The notes beneath the pieces were generated by a model, which saw only the letters and a list, made by a program, of their open reading frames with translations, had not been told where the DNA came from and searched no databases. Source: 62-47 sp051954235 (lineage in GTDB: Bacteria > Pseudomonadota > Alphaproteobacteria > Rhizobiales > Xanthobacteraceae). Taken from it: a stretch of DNA of 64,000 bases. Positions 56,483 to 64,000 of the stretch are shown here, one piece after another. Every line of letters starts with the position of its first letter. Positions within the stretch are counted from its first letter, which is position 1. The stretch lies in NCBI GenBank assembly GCA_051954235.1, contig JBQCHY010000097.1, positions 31,148 to 95,147 of the forward strand, read 5' to 3'. A program made the position numbers and the translations under genes.

Positions 56483-59335
56483 TTAGTTCAACGCGGTGGT
56501 GATTGCGGCTTTCAGCTTCTCGAGTCCGGATTTGAGATCGCCCTTGAGATGAATCCGCACTGCGCGACGTCCGCGTTCGGTCAGCACGTCGAAGTCGCCG
56601 CGTGCCTGCGCCGCCTTGATCACGCCGAAGCTCGCGGCTTGCTTCGGAATCGGCAGGTCTTTCGTGTCATCGGCAGTGATCTGCACGAACACGCCGCTGT
56701 CCGGTCCGCCCTTGTAGGCCTGTCCGGTGGAATGCAGGAAGCGCGGGCCGAACTCGGCGCAGGTCGCGACGTGGCGACGGTCGCGGATCGCCATTCGCAT
56801 CGCTTGCAGCGTGTCGATATGCGCGGGGTCATGATCGATATAGGCGAGCAGCGCGACATAGTCGTTCGGCTTGCTGCGGGCGAGATGCGCCTTCAACCAG
56901 GAGCTGAGATTGCCGTCGGCGCCAGCCTTGCGCAGGGCCGCGTCGTTTGCGCTGTCGGTGTAGATGGCAACGCCATCGATGGCGGCAACGGGCTTCTCGT
57001 CGGGCAGCTTGCCGGTTTTCTCGAACGCCGCCGTCAATTCACGGGTCTTGATCTTGGCGGCCTCCACGTCAGGCTGATCGAACGGGTTGATGCCGAGCAC
57101 CGCGCCGGCCATGGCGGTTGCGATTTCGAAGCGGAAGAATTCCTGTCCGATATGTTCGATCGATGACAGCACGATGCGGACCACCGGATGACCGGCTTTC
57201 TCAAGCGCCGCGAGTTTCGCGTCATGCGCGGAATCGCTTTCGCCTTCTGTGCGCATGTCGATGAAGATGCGGTCATGGCCGTAGACCGCCGGATCGCCCA
57301 GCGTTTCTCCGTCGATCGGAATCAGGCCCTTGCCATTCTTGCCGGTGGATTCGGCGATGAGCTGTTCCGCCCACGCGCCGAAGTCGGCAATCTTGGCGGA
57401 CGCCAGCATCGTCACCTTGTCGCGGCCCTCAAGGCCGGCGCAACCGAGCGCAAGACCAAGCTGCACGCCGGGATTTTCCTGCGGCGGCACATCGGGACCG
57501 CAGGAGCGAATCATCGCCTGTGCGAGGTCGAGTAGGCGCGCGATGTCGATGCCGGCAGCGGCCGCCGGCACGAGGCCGAACGGCGACAGCACGGAATAGC
57601 GGCCGCCGATGGCGGGATCGCCGAAGAAGGCGCGGGCGAAGCCTTGTTGCTTCGCGACCTTCTCCAGCGAGGAGCCGGGATCGGTGACGGCGATGAAATG
57701 ATTACCGGCCTTGCCCTTGCCGATAACCGCTTCGACGCGGCCGTAGAAATAATCCTTCAACGCGTTCGGCTCGGTGGTGCCACCGGATTTACTGGAGACA
57801 ATGAACAACGTTTTCGCGAGATCGACGGCGGCCTCTATCCGCGCCACCTGAGCCGGATCGGTAGAGTCTAGCACATGCAGTTTCGGAAAGCCCTTCGCCT
57901 GCGGATAGGTTTTCGCCAGCACTTCCGGCCCGAGGCTTGAGCCGCCCATGCCCAGCACAACGGCGTGGGTGAAGCCCTGTCGTTTTACCCAGCCTGCGAA
58001 ATCGGTGTAATCGGCAAGCTTCTTCTGCTCGGCGCTGACGCTATGAAGCCAGCCCAGCCATTTGCCTTCGTCGCTGCCGGTCCAGACCGACGCGTCGCGT
58101 TGCCATAGCCGGCGAATGGTGCCGGCCGCGCGCCACTCTTCCGCGCCTGTGCTCACCGCTTTCATCAGTTTGTCGCCGAGCGTCAGCGTCTGTGGATCGA
58201 TCGTATGGCCAAGCAGCGTCGCGCGCTTGTGTGCGACTGCACCCAAGAGCTTGTCGAAGGCATCGGCAAACAGCTGCACGCCTTCGTCCACCAGCTTTGT
58301 CGTCACCGCATCGAGCGAAATGCCGGTCTTGGCGAGGTCGGTCAGCACGCGCTCGGCACCGGGGATATCCTCCTCGAGGCTGTCGCGCAGCTTGCCATGA
58401 TCGCGGAAGGCATCGAGGGTCGCGGGCGGCACCGTGTTGACGGTGTCGGGTCCGATCAGTTCCTCGACATAGAGCACGTCGCTGTAAGCCTTGTTTTTGG
58501 TGCCGGTCGAGGCCCACAGTAGCCGCTGCGGCCGCGCGCCTTTGGCGGCGAGCTTTTGCCAGCGGGCATCGGCAAACACCTTCTTGTAGTGCTGATAGGC
58601 CATTTTGGCGTTGGCGATAGCGACCTTGCCTTGCAGTGCCTTGAGCCGGGTTTTCTCCGCAGGATCGTTGGCCTTGGCGATGGCGTCGTCGAGTTGCTTG
58701 TCGACGGCGCTGTCGATGCGGCTGACGAAGAAGCTGGCGACGCTGGCGACATGGGACGGATCGCCGCCTTTGCTCACATACTCTTCCAAGCCGGCGAGAT
58801 AGGCTTCCGCGACCTCCTGATAGACCTTCTGCGAGAACAACAGCGTGATGTTGACGCTGATACCTTGTGCGGTCAGATGGCGGATGGCGGGAAGGCCCTC
58901 CGGCGTCGCGGGCACCTTGATCATGAGGTTGGGACGGTTGACCTCGCGCCACAGCCGTTCGGCTTCCGCAATGGTGCCTTTGGTGTCGTTGGCGAGATAG
59001 GGCGAAACCTCGAGGCTGACGAAACCGTCGGCACCCTTGAGGCCATCATAGACCGGCCGCAGCACGTCGGCGGCGTTCTGGATATCCTCAATGGCCACGG
59101 CCTCGAACAGGGCAGTGACCGGGCGGTCAGCCTGCTTCAGCGCCTTGGCGATGGCGCCGTCATATTCGTCGGAGGAGCCGATGGCTTTCTCGAAGATCGC
59201 CGGATTGGAGGTGACGCCGCGCACGCCGTCGTCGTCGATTAGCTTCTTGAGGTCGCCCTTGGCGATGAATCCTCGGGCGAGGAAGTCGAGCCATACGGCC
59301 TGGCCGTGCTTTTGCAGTGCTTTGACGGGATTCAT
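56483..59335 (-). CDS. tal-pgi: Bifunctional transaldolase / glucose-6-phosphate isomerase
   Basis: 950 residues from ATG 59335. Residues 1 to about 370 are transaldolase (GVTSNPAIFEKAIGSSDEYD; catalytic Lys in LMIKVPATPEG; NITLLFSQKVYQEVAEAYL; SVASFFVSRID). From about 380 the protein is a glucose-6-phosphate isomerase (HAVVLGMGGSSLGPEVLAKT; FIVSSKSGGTTEPNALKDYF; GGRYSVLSPFGLVPAAAAG). Tal-Pgi fusions occur in several bacterial groups. The protein joins the non-oxidative pentose phosphate branch with glucose/fructose-6-phosphate interconversion. First gene of the five-gene unit. Confidence 0.96.
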   Translation of the reverse strand: MNPVKALQKHGQAVWLDFLARGFIAKGDLKKLIDDDGVRGVTSNPAIFEKAIGSSDEYDGAIAKALKQADRPVTALFEAVAIEDIQNAADVLRPVYDGLKGADGFVSLEVSPYLANDTKGTIAEAERLWREVNRPNLMIKVPATPEGLPAIRHLTAQGISVNITLLFSQKVYQEVAEAYLAGLEEYVSKGGDPSHVASVASFFVSRIDSAVDKQLDDAIAKANDPAEKTRLKALQGKVAIANAKMAYQHYKKVFADARWQKLAAKGARPQRLLWASTGTKNKAYSDVLYVEELIGPDTVNTVPPATLDAFRDHGKLRDSLEEDIPGAERVLTDLAKTGISLDAVTTKLVDEGVQLFADAFDKLLGAVAHKRATLLGHTIDPQTLTLGDKLMKAVSTGAEEWRAAGTIRRLWQRDASVWTGSDEGKWLGWLHSVSAEQKKLADYTDFAGWVKRQGFTHAVVLGMGGSSLGPEVLAKTYPQAKGFPKLHVLDSTDPAQVARIEAAVDLAKTLFIVSSKSGGTTEPNALKDYFYGRVEAVIGKGKAGNHFIAVTDPGSSLEKVAKQQGFARAFFGDPAIGGRYSVLSPFGLVPAAAAGIDIARLLDLAQAMIRSCGPDVPPQENPGVQLGLALGCAGLEGRDKVTMLASAKIADFGAWAEQLIAESTGKNGKGLIPIDGETLGDPAVYGHDRIFIDMRTEGESDSAHDAKLAALEKAGHPVVRIVLSSIEHIGQEFFRFEIATAMAGAVLGINPFDQPDVEAAKIKTRELTAAFEKTGKLPDEKPVAAIDGVAIYTDSANDAALRKAGADGNLSSWLKAHLARSKPNDYVALLAYIDHDPAHIDTLQAMRMAIRDRRHVATCAEFGPRFLHSTGQAYKGGPDSGVFVQITADDTKDLPIPKQAASFGVIKAAQARGDFDVLTERGRRAVRIHLKGDLKSGLEKLKAAITTALN

Positions 59336-59560
59336 GGTGCCTTGTTCGCTGTGAAGAGGAGGGCAGTTTCATCATGTGTTCTGCCCTGCGGCCGAATTTT
59401 GTCAACCGATCCGAAGGCTGCGCGGCCGGTCGCTGGCATTTGGGGATGCCAGTCGGGCGTCCGGTCGCGGTGCGGATGGCTTGGGTTGACGCGCGGCGCG
59501 GCAAAGGGTTCCCCGGCCATGACGGGACGCTGTCGCAATTCCGTGAGGCGGGGGGCCGGG

Positions 59561-60616
59561 TTAGCGCAGCCCGGCGTTGATCTTGTCCAGCAGCTTGGAG
59601 CCCGGGCACAGCTCGGGTTCGTTGAGCTGGTTGAGCGGCGTCGCCACGGTGTTGAAATGGCCGTGCAGATCGTCGGCCTCGCCGTCGACATACAGCAGCC
59701 CGGTGACGATCCGGCCCTTGGCGGCTTCCTGTTGCAAAAAGTTCATCGCGGCGAGCCGATCGGAGGGATCGTAGTCGTCGTTGAGCTTGCGCAGCGTCAG
59801 CACCGAGCCGTCGTGCTGGGTGACTTCCACGACCTTGCCGGGCTCGTAATCGACGGTGATGGCATCGCGGCCGATCATGATGTCGAGCGCGTTCACCGCT
59901 TCATTGTGGGCGCGGACGTAATCGAGGCTCTTGGTCGAGCCGGGATGATTGTTGAAGGCAATGCACGGCGAGATCACGTCGATGAAGGCCGCGCCGCGAT
60001 GCGTGATGGCGGCCTTGATGATCGGCACGAGCTGAGTCTTGTCGCCGGAGAACGAGCGCGCCACGAAGGTCGCGCCGAGCTGTAACGCCATCGCCGCCAG
60101 ATCGATGGCGTTATCGGTGTTCACCGCGCCTTTCTTGGATTTCGAGCCGCGGTCGGCGGTGGCGGAGAATTGCCCCTTGGTCAAGCCGTAAACGCCATTG
60201 TTCTCGACGATATAGGTCATGTTGACGCCGCGCCGCAGTGCGTGGGCGAACTGGCCGAAGCCGATCGAGGCGGAATCGCCGTCGCCGGAGATGCCGAGAT
60301 AGATCAACTCGCGGTTGGCAAGGTTGGCGCCGGTCAGCACCGACGGCATGCGGCCGTGCACCGAGTTGAAGCCGTGCGATGCGCCGAGGAAATAGGTCGG
60401 CGTTTTTGAGGAGCAGCCGATGCCGGAGATCTTGGCCACACGATGCGGCTCGATCGCCAGTTCGAACGAGGCCTCGATAATCGCCGCCGAGATCGAATCG
60501 TGGCCGCAACCGGCGCACAGCGTCGATGTCGCAGCCTCGTAGTCACGCCGCGTGAAGCCGAGCGCATTCTTCGGCAGGGAGGGATGATGGAATTTCGGCT
60601 TGGTCAGATAGGTCAT
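59561..60616 (-). CDS. korB: 2-oxoacid (2-oxoglutarate):ferredoxin oxidoreductase, beta subunit
   Basis: 351 residues from ATG 60616. Thiamine-diphosphate subunit: CAGCGHDSISAA near the N-terminus, KISGIGCSSKTPTYFLG, the cofactor motif YLGISGDGDSASIGFGQF with VENNGVYGLTKGQFSAT, and FIDVISPCIAFNNH. Cysteines in CAGCGH, GIGCSS and SPCIAF are placed to bind the 4Fe-4S cluster. With KorA it converts 2-oxoglutarate plus CoA to succinyl-CoA, reducing ferredoxin, or runs backwards. It overlaps korA by 4 bases. Confidence 0.93.
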   Translation of the reverse strand: MTYLTKPKFHHPSLPKNALGFTRRDYEAATSTLCAGCGHDSISAAIIEASFELAIEPHRVAKISGIGCSSKTPTYFLGASHGFNSVHGRMPSVLTGANLANRELIYLGISGDGDSASIGFGQFAHALRRGVNMTYIVENNGVYGLTKGQFSATADRGSKSKKGAVNTDNAIDLAAMALQLGATFVARSFSGDKTQLVPIIKAAITHRGAAFIDVISPCIAFNNHPGSTKSLDYVRAHNEAVNALDIMIGRDAITVDYEPGKVVEVTQHDGSVLTLRKLNDDYDPSDRLAAMNFLQQEAAKGRIVTGLLYVDGEADDLHGHFNTVATPLNQLNEPELCPGSKLLDKINAGLR

Positions 60617-62448
60617 GACATCGCCTTTCGCAGCGGCGTAACTTTCAAGGCGTCGAGCCGGTCGCCGACTGCGCTGGAAATGAAGCGCGCGGTGATCGAG
60701 GTACCGTCGTAATGCAGGATCGGCACCAGCCGCACCGGATCGATATCGAGTTCATTGACGATCAGCGAACGCAGCTGCGCGTCGCGGTTCTGTTCGACGA
60801 CGAAGACGAAGTCGTGGTCGGCGATGAAGCTCGCGACGTCCTGATGGAACGGGAAGGCCCGCACCCGCATCAGGTCCAGCGTATGGCCGCGCGCGGTGAG
60901 AATTTCGGCGGCTTCATGCATCGCCGGTGCGGTCGAACCGTAATAGATCACGCCGAAGCGCGTCGGCTTGCCGGCATCGTGCCGAACCGGGCGCGGCAGG
61001 ATGCCCTTGGCGGTTTCGTGCTTGCGCAACAGCCGTTGCATCCCCTCGACGTAGTCCGCGCCTTCCTCGGAATATTTAGCGCGGGCATCATGCGAGGTGC
61101 CGCGCGTGAAATAACCGCCTTTGGTCGGGTGCGTGCCGGGATAGGTACGGAACGGAATGGCGTCGCCGTCGACGTCGGTGTAGCGACCAAAATCCTTGCC
61201 GGCCTCGAGATCGGCGGCGGTCATCACCTTGCCGCGATCGTAGAGGCGAGTGTCGTCCCATTGTAGCGGGCGGCACAGCCGGTGGTTCATGCCGATATCG
61301 AGATCGAGCAGCACGAACACCGGCGTCTGCAATCGGTCCGCGTAGTCGAACGCACCAGCGGTGAATTCGAACGCCTCGGCGGCGTCTTCCGGCATCAGCA
61401 GGATGTGTTTGGTGTCGCCGTGCGAGGCATAAGCGCAATTGATCAGGTCGCATTGCTGGGTGCGCGTCGGCATTCCTGTCGACGGGCCGGCGCGCTGCAC
61501 ATCGATGATGACCGACGGGATTTCCGCGAAGTAAGCGAAGCCGAACAGTTCCTGCATCAGCGAGATGCCGGGGCCTGAAGTGGCGGTGAAAGCGCGCGCG
61601 CCGTTCCATGCTGCGCCGACCACCATGCCGATGGAGGCGATTTCGTCTTCAGCTTGGACGATGGCGTACCGCGCTTCGCCGGTCGCGGGATCGTGGCGAT
61701 ACTTGCCGCAGAATTTGGTGAAATTCTCCGCCACCGACGAGGACGGCGTGATCGGATACCAGGCGCACACCGTTGCGCCGCCATAGACCGCGCCGAGCGC
61801 GGCGGCGGCATTGCCTTCGATCAGGATGCGATCGCCGACCTTGTCGGAACGCTTCAGCTTGAGCCCGATCGGGCATTTGAAATTGGCTTCGGCATAGGCG
61901 CGGCCAAGATGCAGCGCGTGGATGTTGGGCTGGATCAGCTTTTCCTTGCTGCGATACTGCTCACCGACCAGCTTCTCTAACTCAGTGATGTCCATATCGA
62001 GCAGCGCCGACAGCGCGCCGATGCAGATGATGTTCTTGAACAGCTGGCGCTGGCGCGGATCGCTGTACTCCTTGTTGCAGATCGCTGTCAGCGGAATGCC
62101 GATCAGGTTGATGTCGGTGCGCGGCTTGCCCGGCGGCATCGCCCTCGTCGAATCGTAGATCAGGTAGCCGTCCGGCTCGACCGAGGCGACGTCCGCGTTA
62201 TAGGTCTGCGGGTTCATCGCCACCATGATATCGGTGCCGCCGCGCGCGCCGAGATGATCCGCCTCGGTGACGCGAACTTCGTACCAGGTCGGCAGGCCCT
62301 GAATGTTCGAGGGAAAGACGTTGCGCGGCGACATCGGAATACCCATCCGCATGATGGCGCGGGCGAACATCTCGTTGGCGCTTGCGGAGCCCGAGCCGTT
62401 GACGTTGGCGAAACGGATGACGAAGTCGTTGACAGCGGTTAGCGGCAT
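60613..62448 (-). CDS. korA: 2-oxoacid (2-oxoglutarate):ferredoxin oxidoreductase, alpha (gamma-alpha fused) subunit
   Basis: 611 residues from ATG 62448 (an ATG at 62523 lies inside the neighbouring gene). Residues 1 to about 190 form the gamma domain (FVIRFANVNGSGSASANEMF; EADHLGARGGTDIMVAMNPQ). The alpha domain follows: LIEGNAAAALGAVYGGATVC, AWYPITPSSSVAENFTKF, GAWNGARAFTATSGPGISLM, and RAGPSTGMPTRTQQCDLI, all standard for this enzyme group. It overlaps the downstream FAD protein gene by 10 bases. Confidence 0.93.
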   Translation of the reverse strand: MPLTAVNDFVIRFANVNGSGSASANEMFARAIMRMGIPMSPRNVFPSNIQGLPTWYEVRVTEADHLGARGGTDIMVAMNPQTYNADVASVEPDGYLIYDSTRAMPPGKPRTDINLIGIPLTAICNKEYSDPRQRQLFKNIICIGALSALLDMDITELEKLVGEQYRSKEKLIQPNIHALHLGRAYAEANFKCPIGLKLKRSDKVGDRILIEGNAAAALGAVYGGATVCAWYPITPSSSVAENFTKFCGKYRHDPATGEARYAIVQAEDEIASIGMVVGAAWNGARAFTATSGPGISLMQELFGFAYFAEIPSVIIDVQRAGPSTGMPTRTQQCDLINCAYASHGDTKHILLMPEDAAEAFEFTAGAFDYADRLQTPVFVLLDLDIGMNHRLCRPLQWDDTRLYDRGKVMTAADLEAGKDFGRYTDVDGDAIPFRTYPGTHPTKGGYFTRGTSHDARAKYSEEGADYVEGMQRLLRKHETAKGILPRPVRHDAGKPTRFGVIYYGSTAPAMHEAAEILTARGHTLDLMRVRAFPFHQDVASFIADHDFVFVVEQNRDAQLRSLIVNELDIDPVRLVPILHYDGTSITARFISSAVGDRLDALKVTPLRKAMS

Positions 62449-64000
62449 GCCGGGCCTGCGTGAGTCATTTCGATGAAGTACTTGTTCATGTCCCATGCGC
62501 CGGTAGGGCAGCGTTCGGCGCACAACCCGCAGTGCAGGCAGACGTCCTCGTCCTTGGCCATGATGCGGCCGGTTTTCAGGCCATCCGCGATGTAGATGTC
62601 CTGGCTCAGGTTGAGCGCTGGTGCGTGCAACCGCTGGCGCAGATCGTCTTCATCGCCGTTCTCGGTGAAGGTGATGCAGTCCATCGGGCAGATATCGACG
62701 CAGGCGTCGCATTCGATGCACAGCGGCGCGGAGAACACCGTCTCGACATCGCAGTTCAGGCAGCGTCCGGCTTCGGCGAGCGCCAGCTTGGCATCGAAGC
62801 CAAGTTCGACCTCGGCCTTGATGCTGCTGAGTGCGGTGGCGTTATCACGATGCGGCACCGCGTAGCGCTGGTCCGGCATGATCTCGCTTTTGTAGCTCCA
62901 CTCGTGAATGCCCATCTTCTGGTTCACAACGGTGACGGCGGGGAGTGGCCGCTCGGTGATATTCTCGTCGTGCAGCATCTTGTCGATGGACACCGCCACC
63001 TCATGGCCGTGCGCCACCGCCCAGATGATGTTCTTGGGGCCGAATGCGGCGTCGCCGCCGAAGAACACCTTGGGATTGGTCGACTGGAAGGTGACCTTGT
63101 CGACCTTCGGCATGCCCCATTCGTCGAAGGCGATGCCTGCATCGCGCTCGATCCACGGGAAGGCATTCTCCTGGCCGACCGCGACCAGCACGTCGTCACA
63201 TTCGAATGTCACGTCCGGCTCGCCGGCCGGAACGAGTTTGCGGCGGCCCTTGGCGTCGTACTCGGCCTTGACCTTCTCGAACACCACGCCGGTCAGCTTG
63301 CCGCCCTTGTGCAGGAATTCCTTCGGCACGAGGAAATTATGGATCGGAATGCCCTCGCGCGCGGCATCCTCCTTCTCCCACGGTGAGGCCTTCATCTCCT
63401 CGAAGCCGGAGCGCACCACCACCTTGACGTCCTCGCCGCCGAGGCGGCGCGCGGAGCGGCAGCAGTCCATCGCGGTGTTGCCACCGCCGAGCACGATGAC
63501 GCGCTTGCCGATCGAATGGATGTGATCGAACGACACGCTGGACAGCCAGTCGATGCCGATATGGATGTTTGCGGCCGCTTCCTTGCGGCCGGGAATGTCA
63601 AGATCGCGTCCGCGCGGCGCGCCGGAGCCGACGACGATGGCGTCGTAGCCGTCAGCCAGCAAAGCCTTCATGCTGTCGATGCGCGTGCCGCCGCGAAAAT
63701 CGACGCCGAGATCGAGGATGTAGTTAGTCTCCTCATAGATCACGCTGTCAGGAAGGCGGAATTTCGGAATCTGCGTGCGCATCATGCCGCCGGCGCGCGT
63801 GTCGCCGTCGAACACCACGCAGTCGTAACCGAGTGGCGCGAGATCGCGCGCAACGGTGAGCGAGGCGGGACCGGCGCCGACCAGCGCGATGCGCTTGCCG
63901 TTCTTGCGCTGCGCAGGCTTGGGCAGCCGCGCTTTGATGTCGTCCTTATAGTCGGCGGCGACGCGCTTTAAGCGGCAGATCGCCACCGGCTCGTTCTCGA
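62439..64000 (-). CDS. GltD-like FAD/NAD(P) oxidoreductase with two C-terminal 4Fe-4S sites, N-terminus cut by window edge
   Basis: At least 520 residues; the frame is open to the right edge (ENEPVAICRLKR precedes the first internal start), so the beginning is missing. A glutamate-synthase-small-subunit-like FAD domain (RIALVGAGPASLTVARDLAP; KRVIVLGGGNTAMDCCRSA) is followed by a ferredoxin tail: CIECDACVDICPMDC and CLHCGLCAERCP. The missing N-terminus probably has another Fe-S domain. It precedes korA and korB in the transcript and would exchange electrons between the 2-oxoacid oxidoreductase and NAD(P)H. Similar proteins are known beside korAB in other proteobacteria. Confidence 0.9.
   Translation of the reverse strand, partial: ENEPVAICRLKRVAADYKDDIKARLPKPAQRKNGKRIALVGAGPASLTVARDLAPLGYDCVVFDGDTRAGGMMRTQIPKFRLPDSVIYEETNYILDLGVDFRGGTRIDSMKALLADGYDAIVVGSGAPRGRDLDIPGRKEAAANIHIGIDWLSSVSFDHIHSIGKRVIVLGGGNTAMDCCRSARRLGGEDVKVVVRSGFEEMKASPWEKEDAAREGIPIHNFLVPKEFLHKGGKLTGVVFEKVKAEYDAKGRRKLVPAGEPDVTFECDDVLVAVGQENAFPWIERDAGIAFDEWGMPKVDKVTFQSTNPKVFFGGDAAFGPKNIIWAVAHGHEVAVSIDKMLHDENITERPLPAVTVVNQKMGIHEWSYKSEIMPDQRYAVPHRDNATALSSIKAEVELGFDAKLALAEAGRCLNCDVETVFSAPLCIECDACVDICPMDCITFTENGDEDDLRQRLHAPALNLSQDIYIADGLKTGRIMAKDEDVCLHCGLCAERCPTGAWDMNKYFIEMTHAGPACR

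Noticed and set aside
1..64000. tRNA, rRNA, CRISPR, prophage or insertion-sequence genes
   Set aside because: I looked for cloverleaf-like and rRNA-like segments, regular spaced repeats and transposase or integrase motifs and found none. A computational scan could still find a divergent tRNA or riboswitch.

Overview
The window looks like chromosomal DNA of a high-GC alphaproteobacterium of the Hyphomicrobiales, most like the Bradyrhizobium/Afipia/Rhodopseudomonas group. The reasons are protein content (GlgE-type glycogen genes, KorAB, DUF3422, RbsC/LivK-type ABC systems, many SDR, IclR and AraC proteins) and five intergenic copies of a palindromic repeat beginning CGTCATTGCGAG, of a kind common in that group. 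The genus call is inference. No rRNA, tRNA, CRISPR array, prophage or insertion sequence was seen.

Layout. (1) 1-5027: an IclR regulator between two class-III aminotransferase genes; the rightward one leads an operon with two SDR dehydrogenases and a secreted SnoaL-like protein. (2) 5189-8417, minus strand: acetoacetate decarboxylase, 3-hydroxyacyl-CoA dehydrogenase and a family III CoA-transferase. (3) 9015-20402: two tandem AraC regulators, then a lipase-like hydrolase, a phasin-like protein, an SDR, an acyl-CoA ligase, a WS/DGAT acyltransferase, an MFS carrier, a GNAT and another SDR. (4) 20498-24906: pyrophosphatase, two hydrolases and a DUF3422 protein, separated by repeats. (5) 25111-27751: tricarballylate oxidation genes tcuAB. 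(6) 28125-34962: an Rbs-type sugar ABC operon in which one permease is fused to an SMP-30/strictosidine-synthase-like propeller and followed by a second propeller gene. (7) 35214-39011: an orphan LivK-type binding protein, a RES/Xre toxin-antitoxin pair, a tiny DUF3309 protein and a PHA-system protein. (8) 39200-52699: glycogen/trehalose island with glgX, glgB, treS-maltokinase and glgE on minus, and malQ and a GH15 gene on plus. (9) 52705-59335, minus: gluconokinase, pgl, zwf, gnd and a tal-pgi fusion. (10) 59561-64000, minus: korB, korA and a GltD-like FAD/Fe-S protein cut by the right edge.

How the parts work together. Regions 8 and 9 form a carbon-storage block: trehalose to maltose to maltose-1-phosphate to branched glucan, with debranching, glucanotransferase and glucoamylase-type release, feeding glucose-6-phosphate into the oxidative pentose phosphate route. 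Region 3 has the parts of a lipid-storage or lipid-modification system under AraC control.

The most interesting signals are: a shared promoter architecture (a 23-bp motif with core CGCACCTTTC, then a TASSST -10 box 25-27 bases further on) upstream of adc, of the second araC gene, of the hydrolase-phasin unit, and in front of a short non-coding stretch ending in a terminator hairpin (a candidate small RNA with a CTCCCCCC tract); the permease-propeller fusion; and an acetoacetate decarboxylase with Val in place of Lys116. All conclusions come from reading the sequence; no database search was run.
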